DNA of 64,000 bases from Streptococcus pneumoniae (GTDB lineage: Bacteria > Bacillota > Bacilli > Lactobacillales > Streptococcaceae): positions 1-64,000 of the forward strand of contig NZ_CFGI01000010.1 of NCBI RefSeq assembly GCF_001347015.1. The letters are read 5' to 3'. Positions 49,480 through 58,706 of this stretch are shown here, piece by piece (the stretch's first letter is position 1; each line of letters starts with the position of its first letter). Position numbers and translations under genes: made by a program. Below the pieces are notes generated by a model. It did no database searches, had not been told where the DNA came from, and saw only the letters and a program-made list of their open reading frames with translations.

Positions 49480-50262
49480 ATGAGTAACCTTGAAAATCTA
49501 GCAAGAGCAATCGGTGAGGATGTCAAGGCAATCAAAGAAGATTCAGAGTTAAAGGATAGGGAAGTCCAGGAAAGACTGGGCTCCCTTGAGAGTAGACCGA
49601 GAGTCAATCCAGAAACCCTCGTTACAAAAGCGGAGCTGGAAGAGAAAGGCTACTTGATCTCCCACCAAGACTTGTCTACTTATGCCCAAAAATGGGAGTT
49701 GTACAATGATATCCCCATCAAGGCTAGGATTTCCGCCTTGGAAAATCGCCCGTCATTTGACAATCTGACCTCCATCCAGAGAGAAAGCTTAAAAGGGGAA
49801 AATGGGCATAGTTTGAATGCCAGCGTTCGTATTGAGGGCTCTTATAAGAATGGCTCTACTAGTCAACTGAATCTGTTTGCGGATGTATTCTATGATGGCG
49901 AAGCAGTCACGAGTGGCTATACTCTTGATTACTACTACAGAGGTTTTGGGAATAATAGCTGGGGTGTTTTGAGAAATCAAACGCCTGATGCAAATGGTAA
50001 ATTTGGCCAGTGGAACGCTACTCAGCGCTCTGGTGGCTGGTTTGAAGTCCGTATTGAAGTGAATTACAGAGGATTGAGAGCCTCTGCTTTTACCCATTTG
50101 GATAATGTCAACGATGGTGAACAAGGGCGAAGTGGAGTTCCAGGTCAGAACATTGTCAATCAGAACGGTTCGCAGGCACTCAACTATTGGGCCGGTACGC
50201 AAGAGCAGTACGATGCTATTACTACCAAAGACCCTCACACGATTTACGATATTTTTAAGTAG
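49480..50262 (+). CDS. Tail fibre / receptor-binding protein, cassette B1
   Basis: 260 residues, the same length as the 44764 protein. Middle part is a different beta domain (NASVRIEGSYKNGSTSQLNLFADVFYDGEAV...), but it shares RPSFDNLTSIQRESL and the C-terminal GQNIVNQNGSQALNYWAGT...IYDI with it. ATG 49480 preferred over GTG 49471. Confidence 0.78.
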   Translation: MSNLENLARAIGEDVKAIKEDSELKDREVQERLGSLESRPRVNPETLVTKAELEEKGYLISHQDLSTYAQKWELYNDIPIKARISALENRPSFDNLTSIQRESLKGENGHSLNASVRIEGSYKNGSTSQLNLFADVFYDGEAVTSGYTLDYYYRGFGNNSWGVLRNQTPDANGKFGQWNATQRSGGWFEVRIEVNYRGLRASAFTHLDNVNDGEQGRSGVPGQNIVNQNGSQALNYWAGTQEQYDAITTKDPHTIYDIFK

Positions 50263-50270
50263 GTGAAGCT

Positions 50271-50627
50271 ATGAGAGATAGAGTAAGAATCATGTTAGGA
50301 AGTAGAGAGATTGTCAAGCGCTATATTGGCGATAGGTTGGTGTGGGAGGGTTTGAAAAGTGTTACCATAAAAGATGTGTCTCTCTCTTTTTATGAAGATT
50401 ATCGTATTTGGGTATCTAATAGAGATATAAAAACAACTCTTGGAGATAAGAAAATAACAAAAGTAAGAATAGGTGCTAGTGAATTCCCGTTAATCACGAC
50501 AAATTCGCCGCATATCTCTGAAAGTTCATACATTTTTCATCTAAGTAGCGAAACAATCGAAAACTTCAAACATGTAGGAGTCACAACGGGCTTTATTCAC
50601 CATGATATCACATTCTACTATGAATAA
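50271..50627 (+). CDS. Small fibre-associated protein, cassette B2
   Basis: 118 residues; N terminus paralogous to the 45555 protein, remainder unrelated. Follows B1 by 8 bp. Probably varies with host receptor. Confidence 0.65.
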   Translation: MRDRVRIMLGSREIVKRYIGDRLVWEGLKSVTIKDVSLSFYEDYRIWVSNRDIKTTLGDKKITKVRIGASEFPLITTNSPHISESSYIFHLSSETIENFKHVGVTTGFIHHDITFYYE

Positions 50628-50642
50628 GAAAGGAAACAACAC

Positions 50643-50978
50643 ATGACACAATTTAATGAATTTATTATCGCTTTTGCGACAGGCTTTTTAGCAGTAGCAG
50701 TAGGCGGTATTGTAAAGGCAGTGAAAGACTATCTTTTGCGAAAAGGCGGAGAAAAAGCGGTTATTATCGCTGAAATCCTAGCCAAGAACGCAGTTCATGC
50801 CGTGGAGCAGGTAGCTATTGAAACTGGCTACAAGGGCGATGAAAAACTGGCACAGGCTCGCGCTAAAATTCGTGCAGAGCTGACCAAATATAACATCAGC
50901 ATGACTGACAAGGACCTAGACACCTTTGTAGAGTCAGCCGTCAAGCAGATGAATGACGCTTGGAAAGGACAAGAGTAA
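50643..50978 (+). CDS. Holin (LLH type)
   Basis: 111 residues. One N-terminal membrane helix ([23 protein letters not shown]), then long amphipathic helix and charged C terminus ([14 protein letters not shown]-type). Times lysis by opening the membrane to the lysin. Immediately before the lysin gene, stop/start overlap. Confidence 0.88.
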   Translation: MTQFNEFIIAFATGFLAVAVGGIVKAVKDYLLRKGGEKAVIIAEILAKNAVHAVEQVAIETGYKGDEKLAQARAKIRAELTKYNISMTDKDLDTFVESAVKQMNDAWKGQE

Positions 50979-51934
50979 TGGATATCGATACAAGCAGACT
51001 ACGTACAGGCTTGCCACAAGTCGGAGTGCAACCTTATAGACAAGTGCATGCTCACTCAACAGGCAACCGCAACTCAACAGCTCAAAACGAGGCGGACTAC
51101 CACTACAGAAAGAACCCTGAGCTTGGTTTCTTCTCTCATGTCGTTGGTAACGGTCGTGTCATGCAAGTAGGCCCTGTAAACAAGGGAATGTGGGATGTAG
51201 GCGGCGGTTGGAATGCTGAGACCTATGCAGCAGTTGAACTGATTGAAAGCCATGAATCGAAAGAAGAGTTTCTGATTGACTATCGTCTCTATATCGAACT
51301 CTTGCGCAATCTAGCGGATGAAGCTGGTATACCGAAAACACTTGATACAGACGACTTGGCAGGTATCAAGACGCATGAATACTGCACCAATAACCAGCCT
51401 AACAACAATTCAGACCATGTGGATCCATACCCTTACTTGGCAAAATGGGGCGTTAGCCGTGAACAGTTTAAGCGAGATATTGAGAACGGCCTAGGCGCCG
51501 AAACAGGCTGGCAGAAGAATGATACAGGCTACTGGTATGTACACTCAGACGGCTCTTATCCAAAAGATAAGTTTGAGAAAGTCAATGGTACCTGGTATTA
51601 CTTTGACGGTTCAGGATATATGCTTGCAGACCGCTGGAAGAAGCACACAGACGGCAACTGGTACTGGTTTGACCAGTCAGGCGAAATGGCGACAGGCTGG
51701 AAGAAAATCGCTGAGAAGTGGTATTATTTTGACACAGAGGGCGCTATGAAGACAGGATGGGTCAAGTACAAGGAGACTTGGTACTACCTTGACGGTAAAG
51801 AAGGGGCGATGGTATCAAACGCCTTCGTCCAGTCCGCAGACGGAACAGGCTGGTACTACATCAAACCAGACGGAACAATGGCAGACAAGCCAGAGTTCGC
51901 AGTAGAGCCAGATGGCTTGATTACAGTTAAATAA
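50978..51934 (+). CDS. Endolysin: N-acetylmuramoyl-L-alanine amidase with choline-binding repeats
   Basis: 318 residues, same length as pneumococcal LytA. Amidase_2 domain 1-170 with zinc ligands H26 region (QVHAHSTGN), H133-type ([15 protein letters not shown]), then six to seven choline-binding repeats ([32 protein letters not shown]...). Cuts the cell wall of choline-containing streptococci, so it ties the phage to the mitis group. Confidence 0.96.
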   Translation: MDIDTSRLRTGLPQVGVQPYRQVHAHSTGNRNSTAQNEADYHYRKNPELGFFSHVVGNGRVMQVGPVNKGMWDVGGGWNAETYAAVELIESHESKEEFLIDYRLYIELLRNLADEAGIPKTLDTDDLAGIKTHEYCTNNQPNNNSDHVDPYPYLAKWGVSREQFKRDIENGLGAETGWQKNDTGYWYVHSDGSYPKDKFEKVNGTWYYFDGSGYMLADRWKKHTDGNWYWFDQSGEMATGWKKIAEKWYYFDTEGAMKTGWVKYKETWYYLDGKEGAMVSNAFVQSADGTGWYYIKPDGTMADKPEFAVEPDGLITVK

Positions 51935-51965
51935 ATAGAAAGGAAACTTTCTAAGATGTTCTTTC

Positions 51966-51993
51966 ACCGCAGGCTCAGGCTTGCGGTTTTTTT
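51966..51993 (+). terminator. Terminator of late operon
   Basis: ACCGCAGGC-TCAG-GCTTGCGGT (one G-U) then T7. Confidence 0.9.
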
Positions 51994-52011
51994 GTTTGCT
52001 CTGAAATTGAC

Positions 52012-52077
52012 TTGTTGACATCAACAAATAGCTTTATAAAGCGCTTGGTTACCAATTTTGTTGACGTTAACAAAATT
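52012..52077. promoter_or_regulatory. Pair of related palindromes in right-end spacer
   Basis: TTGTTGACATCAACAA (52012-52027, perfect) and AATTTTGTTGACGTTAACAAAATT (52054-52077, one mismatched pair). Their 16-bp cores match at 14 positions, centres 46 bp apart. No gene nearby on either strand, so binding sites for a regulator or for replication/partition/recombination proteins. Confidence 0.65.
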
Positions 52078-52093
52078 AGAGTTTGTATTTCTA

Positions 52094-52287
52094 TTTTGCA
52101 AAAACACGCATTTTGAACGATTAGAGACCAAAATAGAAGTCCTATTGTTCAAAAAAACGTTTTCTTGAAGAATAGAGGGGTGTTTTGTCAAAAATAAAAA
52201 CAGTGAAATTAGTCACTGATCCTTTTGTAAACTATTAGAAGTAAATTGAAACCTTCTCAACTATACGGGCAAAGATGATTATGAAAA
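52094..52287. other. Non-coding spacer before attR
   Basis: No gene supported. Contains CAGTGA-6 nt-TCACTG (52201-52218) preceded on plus by A-rich sequence, so a terminator on the minus strand. Confidence 0.5.
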
Positions 52288-52308
52288 TGAATACGAAGAT
52301 GAATACGA
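52288..52308 (+). repeat. Integrase arm-type sites, right
   Basis: TGAATACGA twice (52288-52296, 52300-52308), 12 bp apart, matching the left pair in sequence, period and orientation. Confidence 0.7.
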
Positions 52309-52409
52309 TTTAAAAAAATGACGAAAATCAACGGAAATGATTTTAAATAAAAATAAGCAAAAACTCAACTATCGATAAGTAACGGAAAGCATTGGTAAAC
52401 ATTTGTCAC

Positions 52410-52419
52410 TTATACCATA
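52410..52419. promoter_or_regulatory. attR core
   Basis: TTATACCATA, as at 10026-10035. Joining left and right flanks gives a compact host spacer between the membrane gene and tgt. Confidence 0.6.
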
Positions 52420-52462
52420 GTTCGTGACAGTTCCTACTTTTTTTGATAAAATCATACAGTAT

Positions 52463-52503
52463 GCCCTTGGGCACAAAGTATGAACTGGGACTGTCTTTCC
52501 CAG
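52463..52503 (+). other. Hairpins in tgt leader
   Basis: GCCC-TT-GGGC (52463-52472) and CTGGGA-7 nt-TCCCAG (52485-52503) just before the ribosome site GGAGG. Regulation by a queuine precursor is conceivable but the sequence does not match a preQ1 riboswitch that I know. Confidence 0.4.
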
Positions 52504-52515
52504 CTTCGGAGGTAA

Positions 52516-53661
<1,146 letters not shown>

Positions 53662-53680
53662 ACTGGAATTGATATAAGCT

Positions 53681-53710
53681 AAAAATCCTAAGTTTTCTCT
53701 TAGGATTTTT
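53681..53710 (+). terminator. Terminator after tgt
   Basis: AAAAATCCTAAG-TTTTCT-CTTAGGATTTTT, perfect 12-bp arms with T tail. Confidence 0.92.
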
Positions 53711-53761
53711 CTTCTTTTTTTGATAGAATAAAGTGTACAATGAAAGGAAGAATAAACTCGT

Positions 53762-55579
53762 ATGCGCATTAAATGGTTTTCCTTGATTAGGATTACAGGT
53801 TTACTTTTTGTACTCTTGTATCACTTCTTTCAGACCATCTTTCCTGGAGGATTTTTCGGGGTAGATGTCTTTTTCACATTTTCAGGTTTCCTGATTACGG
53901 CTCTACTCATCGAAGAATTTTCTAAAAATCATGAAATTGATTTGATTGGATTTTTTAGAAGACGCTTTTATCGGATTGTGCCACCTGTGGTTTTGATGGT
54001 CTTGGTGACCATGCCCTTTACTTTCTTGGTTCGCCAAGACTATGTGGCTGGAATTGGTGGTCAGATTGCGGGTGTCTTAGGCTTCATGACCAACTTCTAT
54101 GAACTCCTAACAGGTGGGAGTTATGAATCTCAGTTCATTCCTCATTTGTTTGTTCATAATTGGAGCTTGGCTGTTGAGGTTCACTACTATATTCTTTGGG
54201 GATTGGCAGTTTGGTTTTTATCCAAACAGGCTAAATCAAATGGTCAGTTGAAGGGAATGGTCTTTCTCTTATCTGCTGTTGCCTTCTTGATCAGCTTCTT
54301 CTCCATGTTTATTGGTAGTTTTCTAGTGACCTCTTATTCCTCTGTTTACTTCTCCAGTTTAACTCATGTCTATCCATTCTTTTTGGGAAGTGTGCTAGCA
54401 ACGATTGTAGGCGTTCGTCAGACGACTTCTTTAGTTAAGCAGTTGGATAAAATATGGGATTTACGAAAGACCCTTTTAGTTTTTGGAGGAGGTTTTGGCT
54501 TCTTACTCGTTTTGACCTTCTTTGTCAAATTTACCTATCTCTTTGCCTATCTTATGGGCTTCTTGCTTGCCAGCCTTGCAGCCCTTGCTATGATTCTGGC
54601 GGCGCGTGTCTTACATGAAAAGACTCCTCATATACAGGAACCAAAGATTATTAGCTTTTTAGCAGATACTAGCTATGCAGTTTATCTCTTCCATTGGCCT
54701 TTCTATATCATTTTCTCACAGTTGACATCAAATCTTCTTGCTGTGTTATTAACTTTGATTTTTTCTTATGGATTTGCCAGTCTTTCATTTTATGTATTGG
54801 AGCCGTGGATTGCAGGCAAGAACACACCTGTTTTACAAACTCTTCGTCCCCTGCCTTATATGAAAGTTATTTTGGGGGCAAGTACAGGAATCTTGACCTT
54901 CATTGTCCTCTTAGTGACTTTGTTGGCACCACAAGTGGGAGCGTTTGAGACAGACTTAACTGTCAATGGTTTGAAGCAAGCTGCTAGTACTATTGCCCAA
55001 ACAAAAGTGATGGCAGAACGAGCAGAAGCTGATAGTTTGGGGATTGCTGATGGCACTATGTTAATTGGTGATTCGGTAGCTCTAAGAGCGAATACAGCCC
55101 TGCAGACAGCCCTTCCTGGAGCACAGATTAACGCACAAGTCAGCAGAACAACCAAGAATGCCAATGAAATCATGCTAAACAATAGCCAGAATAAATTTCT
55201 ACCAAAGATGGTGGTTATTGCAACTGGGGTAAATAATCCTGAAAATTACAAGGAAGACTGGGACAGTATCGTGAAAAATCTTCCTAAGGGACACCATATG
55301 GTTTTGGTGACTCCTTATGAGGGAGATAAGACAAAAGAGACCTATGCAATCGTTGAGAAGGCTGCTGCCTATATGAGAGAATTGACAGAGAAGACACCTT
55401 ACATCACGATAGCAGATTGGAATCAAGTTGCGAAAGAGCATCCAGAAATCTGGGCAGGTACAGACCAAGTCCATTTCGGAAGTGACACTAGTACTATTGA
55501 AGCAGGAGCAAAATTGTATGCAGATACGATTGCTACAGCTTTACAAACAGCTCAAGACAAGCCAGTTAAATCAAAATAA
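53762..55579 (+). CDS. Acyltransferase-3 / SGNH O-acetyltransferase (OatA-like)
   Basis: 605 residues. About eleven membrane helices (1-395) of the acyltransferase-3 family with RITGLLFVLLYHFF and FFGVDVFFTFSGFLI motifs, then an extracytoplasmic SGNH domain 430-600 (LIGDSVALR, catalytic Ser; TDQVHFG with Asp-x-x-His). OatA proteins O-acetylate muramic acid and give lysozyme resistance. Gene is single with its own TGATAGAAT-like -10. Confidence 0.88.
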   Translation: MRIKWFSLIRITGLLFVLLYHFFQTIFPGGFFGVDVFFTFSGFLITALLIEEFSKNHEIDLIGFFRRRFYRIVPPVVLMVLVTMPFTFLVRQDYVAGIGGQIAGVLGFMTNFYELLTGGSYESQFIPHLFVHNWSLAVEVHYYILWGLAVWFLSKQAKSNGQLKGMVFLLSAVAFLISFFSMFIGSFLVTSYSSVYFSSLTHVYPFFLGSVLATIVGVRQTTSLVKQLDKIWDLRKTLLVFGGGFGFLLVLTFFVKFTYLFAYLMGFLLASLAALAMILAARVLHEKTPHIQEPKIISFLADTSYAVYLFHWPFYIIFSQLTSNLLAVLLTLIFSYGFASLSFYVLEPWIAGKNTPVLQTLRPLPYMKVILGASTGILTFIVLLVTLLAPQVGAFETDLTVNGLKQAASTIAQTKVMAERAEADSLGIADGTMLIGDSVALRANTALQTALPGAQINAQVSRTTKNANEIMLNNSQNKFLPKMVVIATGVNNPENYKEDWDSIVKNLPKGHHMVLVTPYEGDKTKETYAIVEKAAAYMRELTEKTPYITIADWNQVAKEHPEIWAGTDQVHFGSDTSTIEAGAKLYADTIATALQTAQDKPVKSK

Positions 55580-55595
55580 CGTGTATTAAAAAGAG

Positions 55596-55622
55596 AAGAG
55601 TTGGAGAAATCCAGCTCTTTTA
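55596..55622 (+). terminator. Terminator after acyltransferase
   Basis: AAGAGTTGG-AGAAAT-CCAGCTCTT (one G-U) with T4. Confidence 0.85.
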
Positions 55623-55651
55623 AAATATCGCTTTTAAAATATCTCTAGAAA

Positions 55652-55694
55652 ATAGGTCTATACCATTTACAAATGAATCAGAAAGGTTTATAAT
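55652..55694 (+). promoter_or_regulatory. nagA promoter with NagR/dre-like operator
   Basis: Promoter TTTACA (55666-55671) - 17 - TATAAT (55689-55694). Overlapping its upstream edge is TAGGTCTATACCATT; the reverse strand AATGGTATAGACCTA resembles GntR-type NagR/DasR sites (TGGTATAGACCA). Predicts repression relieved by amino-sugar phosphates. Confidence 0.65.
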
Positions 55695-55744
55695 GTAATT
55701 GACATAATAAATATCAAAAGTAATCTTTTAAGGAGGTCATTATT

Positions 55745-56896
55745 ATGCCTAATTACGTTAAAGCGGATCAGTTTTTCTATCCATTTGGCATTCGTCGCGG
55801 TGGGTACTTAGAACTTGTTGATGGCAAATTTGGGAAACATGTGGATCAAATTCCTGAAGGAGCAGAGGTTCTTGACTATACTGGTTATAGCATTGCACCA
55901 GGTCTTGTGGATACTCATATTCATGGATATGCAGGTGTAGATGTGATGGACAACAACATTGAAGGTACATTGCATACTATGAGTGAAGGACTTCTTAGTA
56001 CCGGTGTTACCAGTTTCTTGCCCACAACTTTAACAGCCACTTATGAGCAATTGCTTGCAGTCACTGAAAATCTTGGAAACCATTATAAAGAAGCAACAGG
56101 TGCTAAGATTCGTGGGATTTATTATGAAGGTCCATATTTCACAGAAACTTTTAAGGGGGCACAAAATCCAACTTATATGAGAGACCCGGGTGTTGAGGAG
56201 TTTCATTCTTGGCAGGATGCTGCAAAAGGGATGCTAAATAAAATCGCTATTGCACCAGAACGTGATGGGGTGGAAGATTTTGTACGTACTATTACAGGTG
56301 AAGGTGTGACAGTTGCACTTGGACACTCAGATGCGACATTTGAACAAGCTAAGAAGGCAGTTGATGCTGGAGCTAGTGTATGGGTACATGCCTATAATGG
56401 GATGCGTGGTTTAACACACCGCGAACTAGGTATGGTAGGAGCTATGTATGAGCTCCCACATACTTACGCAGAATTGATTTGTGATGGTTATCACGTAGAT
56501 CCAAAAGCTTGTGAGATTTTACTTAAGCAAAAGGGGACAGAAAACATCGCTCTTATTACGGACTGTATGACAGCTGGTGGGCTTGAAGACGGTGACTATA
56601 TGTTGGGAGAATTCCCTGTTGTAGTAGCAAATGGAACTGCACGTCTCAAATCTACTGGTAATTTGGCAGGTTCTATCCTCAAACTTAAAGATGGTATGAG
56701 AAATGTAGTCGAGTGGGGTATTGCGAATCCGCATGAAGCAGTCATGATGGCCAGCCTCAACCCAGCTAAATCCGTTCACATTGACGATGTCTGTGGTCAA
56801 ATCCGTGAAGGCTACGACGCAGACTTTATCGTATTAGATAAAGATTTGGAATTGGTAGCAACCTACCTAGACGGTGTGAAACGTTATCAAGCATAA
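55745..56896 (+). CDS. nagA: N-acetylglucosamine-6-phosphate deacetylase
   Basis: 383 residues. Removes acetate from GlcNAc-6-P, first committed step of GlcNAc use. Amidohydrolase motifs: metal-binding D-T-H-I-H, E in YYEGPYF, LGHSDA, HAYNGM and catalytic Asp in ITDCM. AGGAGG site. Alone between terminators. Confidence 0.96.
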   Translation: MPNYVKADQFFYPFGIRRGGYLELVDGKFGKHVDQIPEGAEVLDYTGYSIAPGLVDTHIHGYAGVDVMDNNIEGTLHTMSEGLLSTGVTSFLPTTLTATYEQLLAVTENLGNHYKEATGAKIRGIYYEGPYFTETFKGAQNPTYMRDPGVEEFHSWQDAAKGMLNKIAIAPERDGVEDFVRTITGEGVTVALGHSDATFEQAKKAVDAGASVWVHAYNGMRGLTHRELGMVGAMYELPHTYAELICDGYHVDPKACEILLKQKGTENIALITDCMTAGGLEDGDYMLGEFPVVVANGTARLKSTGNLAGSILKLKDGMRNVVEWGIANPHEAVMMASLNPAKSVHIDDVCGQIREGYDADFIVLDKDLELVATYLDGVKRYQA

Positions 56897-56900
56897 GATA

Positions 56901-56934
56901 AAAAAGCAGAAGTTAGACTAGCTTCTGTTTTTTT
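56901..56934 (+). terminator. Terminator after nagA
   Basis: A-rich - CAGAAG-9 nt-CTTCTG - T7. Confidence 0.9.
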
Positions 56935-56945
56935 ATCTATATTGC

Positions 56946-56957
56946 TTTACCGGTAAA
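56946..56957. promoter_or_regulatory. Palindromic operator candidate before adh
   Basis: TTTACCGGTAAA, perfect 12-bp palindrome 100 bp upstream of the alcohol dehydrogenase. Protein that binds it is unknown. Confidence 0.5.
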
Positions 56958-57056
56958 TAAAAAAGTTAAAAAAATCACAAAAAATCTTGAAGAAACAAAT
57001 GAAAGGGTTTACAATTATATTATAAATAGTACAAATAAAAAACGGAGGAGTACTTT

Positions 57057-58115
57057 ATGAAAGCCTATACTTATGTTAAACCAGGACTTGCTTCTTTTGT
57101 TGATGTAGACAAACCAGTTATTCGCAAGCCAACAGACGCTATTGTGCGTATCGTAAAAACTACTATTTGTGGAACAGACCTCCATATTATCAAAGGGGAT
57201 GTTCCTGCTTGCCAAAGTGGTACCATTCTTGGTCACGAAGGGATTGGGATTGTTGAAGAAGTTGGAGAAGGAGTTTCGAACTTCAAAAAAGGCGACAAGG
57301 TCTTGATTTCTTGTGTCTGTGCCTGCGGTAAATGCTACTACTGTAAAAAAGGAATTTATGCCCACTGTGAAGACGAAGGGGGCTGGATTTTCGGTCACTT
57401 GATTGATGGTATGCAGGCTGAATATTTACGTGTCCCTCATGCAGATAACACTCTTTATCATACTCCAGAAGATTTGTCAGATGAAGCCTTGGTTATGCTA
57501 TCAGACATTCTGCCTACTGGATATGAAATTGGTGTCTTAAAAGGGAAAGTAGAACCTGGTTGCAGCGTAGCCATTATTGGTTCAGGACCTGTTGGATTGG
57601 CTGCTCTTTTGACAGCCCAATTCTATTCACCAGCTAAATTGATTATGGTGGACTTAGACGATAACCGCTTGGAAACTGCTGTATCATTTGGTGCGACTCA
57701 TAAGATTAATTCTTCAGACCCTGAAAAAGCTATTAAAGAAATTTATGATTTGACAGATGGTCGTGGTGTGGATGTCGCTATCGAAGCTGTTGGTATTCCT
57801 GCGACATTTGATTTCTGTCAAAAGATTATCGGTGTAGACGGAACAGTTGCCAACTGTGGTGTACATGGTAAACCAGTTGAATTCGATTTGGACAAACTTT
57901 GGATTCGCAACATCAATGTAACAACTGGTTTGGTATCTACAAATACAACTCCACAATTGTTGAAAGCTCTTGAAAGTCATAAGATTGAACCAGAAAAATT
58001 GGTAACTCACTATTTCAAACTAAGTGAAATTGAAAAAGCTTATGAAGTCTTCAGTCAGGCAGCAGACCACCATGCCATTAAGGTCATCATTGAAAACGAT
58101 ATTTCTGAAGCCTAG
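57057..58115 (+). CDS. Zinc-dependent alcohol dehydrogenase
   Basis: 352 residues, MDR family. Catalytic zinc ligands in TICGTDLH and GHEGIGIVEEVG, structural zinc cysteines in CVCACGKCYYCKKGIYAHC, NAD(P) site IGSGPVGLAALL. Oxidises/reduces alcohols or polyols; substrate unknown. GGAGG site. Confidence 0.93.
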   Translation: MKAYTYVKPGLASFVDVDKPVIRKPTDAIVRIVKTTICGTDLHIIKGDVPACQSGTILGHEGIGIVEEVGEGVSNFKKGDKVLISCVCACGKCYYCKKGIYAHCEDEGGWIFGHLIDGMQAEYLRVPHADNTLYHTPEDLSDEALVMLSDILPTGYEIGVLKGKVEPGCSVAIIGSGPVGLAALLTAQFYSPAKLIMVDLDDNRLETAVSFGATHKINSSDPEKAIKEIYDLTDGRGVDVAIEAVGIPATFDFCQKIIGVDGTVANCGVHGKPVEFDLDKLWIRNINVTTGLVSTNTTPQLLKALESHKIEPEKLVTHYFKLSEIEKAYEVFSQAADHHAIKVIIENDISEA

Positions 58116-58153
58116 GTAGTAACAAGATTTTGGAACACAAGCAAATAGAAATT

Positions 58154-58181
58154 CAGTCATCATAGGATGGCTGGATTTTTT
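58154..58181 (+). terminator. Terminator after adh
   Basis: CAGTCATC-ATAG-GATGGCTG (one G-U) then T6. Confidence 0.88.
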
Positions 58182-58259
58182 ATCAAAAAAATTAAGAAAT
58201 GAGCATATTTCTTTCCTTGTTTAGCGGAATTGGTTATAATATACGGTACAAAGGAATGA

Positions 58260-58631
58260 ATGAATATGTATCGTGTTATAGAAATGTACGGAGATTTTGA
58301 ACCTTGGTGGTTCTTAGAAGGTTGGGAAGAAGATATTGTAGCAAGTAGAAAATTTGACCAGTATTATGATGCTCTCAAATACTATAAAACTTGCTGGTTT
58401 AGATTGGAACAAGAATCCCCTCTTTATAAAAGTAGAAGTGACTTGATGACCATTTTTTGGGACCCAGAAGACCAACGCTGGTGTGATGAATGTGATGAGT
58501 ATTTACAACAATACCATTCTTTGGCTCTTTTGCAGGATGAGCAGGTTATCCCAGATGAAAAATTACGTCCAGGCTATGAAAAACAAACAGGTAAGGAAAG
58601 GCACCGTTCTTGCCGTATGAAATTAAAATAG
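58260..58631 (+). CDS. DUF1033 family protein
   Basis: 123 residues, rich in Trp/Tyr (MYGDFEPWWFLEGWEEDI). Found just upstream of comG operons in streptococci; function unknown. ATG 58260 or 58266. Confidence 0.88.
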   Translation: MNMYRVIEMYGDFEPWWFLEGWEEDIVASRKFDQYYDALKYYKTCWFRLEQESPLYKSRSDLMTIFWDPEDQRWCDECDEYLQQYHSLALLQDEQVIPDEKLRPGYEKQTGKERHRSCRMKLK

Positions 58632-58634
58632 AGA

Positions 58635-58664
58635 AAAAGTAACTTTTTGGAGTTGCTTTTTTTA
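58635..58664 (+). terminator. Terminator before comG operon
   Basis: AAAGTAACT-TTTTGG-AGTTGCTTT (one G-U) followed by T-rich sequence that also forms the T tract of the ComX promoter. Confidence 0.75.
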
Positions 58665-58686
58665 TTTTTCCAAATCTTTGCGAATA
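58657..58686 (+). promoter_or_regulatory. ComX (SigX) cin-box promoter
   Basis: TGCGAATA (58679-58686; consensus TACGAATA, 7 of 8) with an upstream T tract. The alternative sigma factor ComX uses such boxes for late competence genes; 21 bp before comGA. Confidence 0.88.
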
Positions 58687-58706
58687 GTATAGGTGAGGAG
58701 GTAAGT

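Larger units (their letters stand above)
10026..52419. mobile_element. Siphovirus-type prophage, about 42.4 kb
   Basis: Runs from attL to attR and holds all modules of a temperate long non-contractile-tailed phage: integrase/CI lysogeny arm, early/replication genes, ArpU late switch, packaging, SPP1-type portal, head, tail with tape measure, fibres, holin and amidase lysin. Boundaries rest on the 10-bp core repeat and the paired arm repeats. Two genes look damaged (replication initiator, methyltransferase), so inducibility is uncertain. Confidence 0.9.

Noticed and set aside
51815-52027. Minus-strand frame over the lysin end
   Set aside because: It overlaps the lysin coding sequence, terminator and palindrome; shadow frame.
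52463-52503. preQ1 riboswitch before tgt
   Set aside because: Two simple hairpins are present but the loop and pseudoknot sequences of known preQ1 classes are not recognisable.
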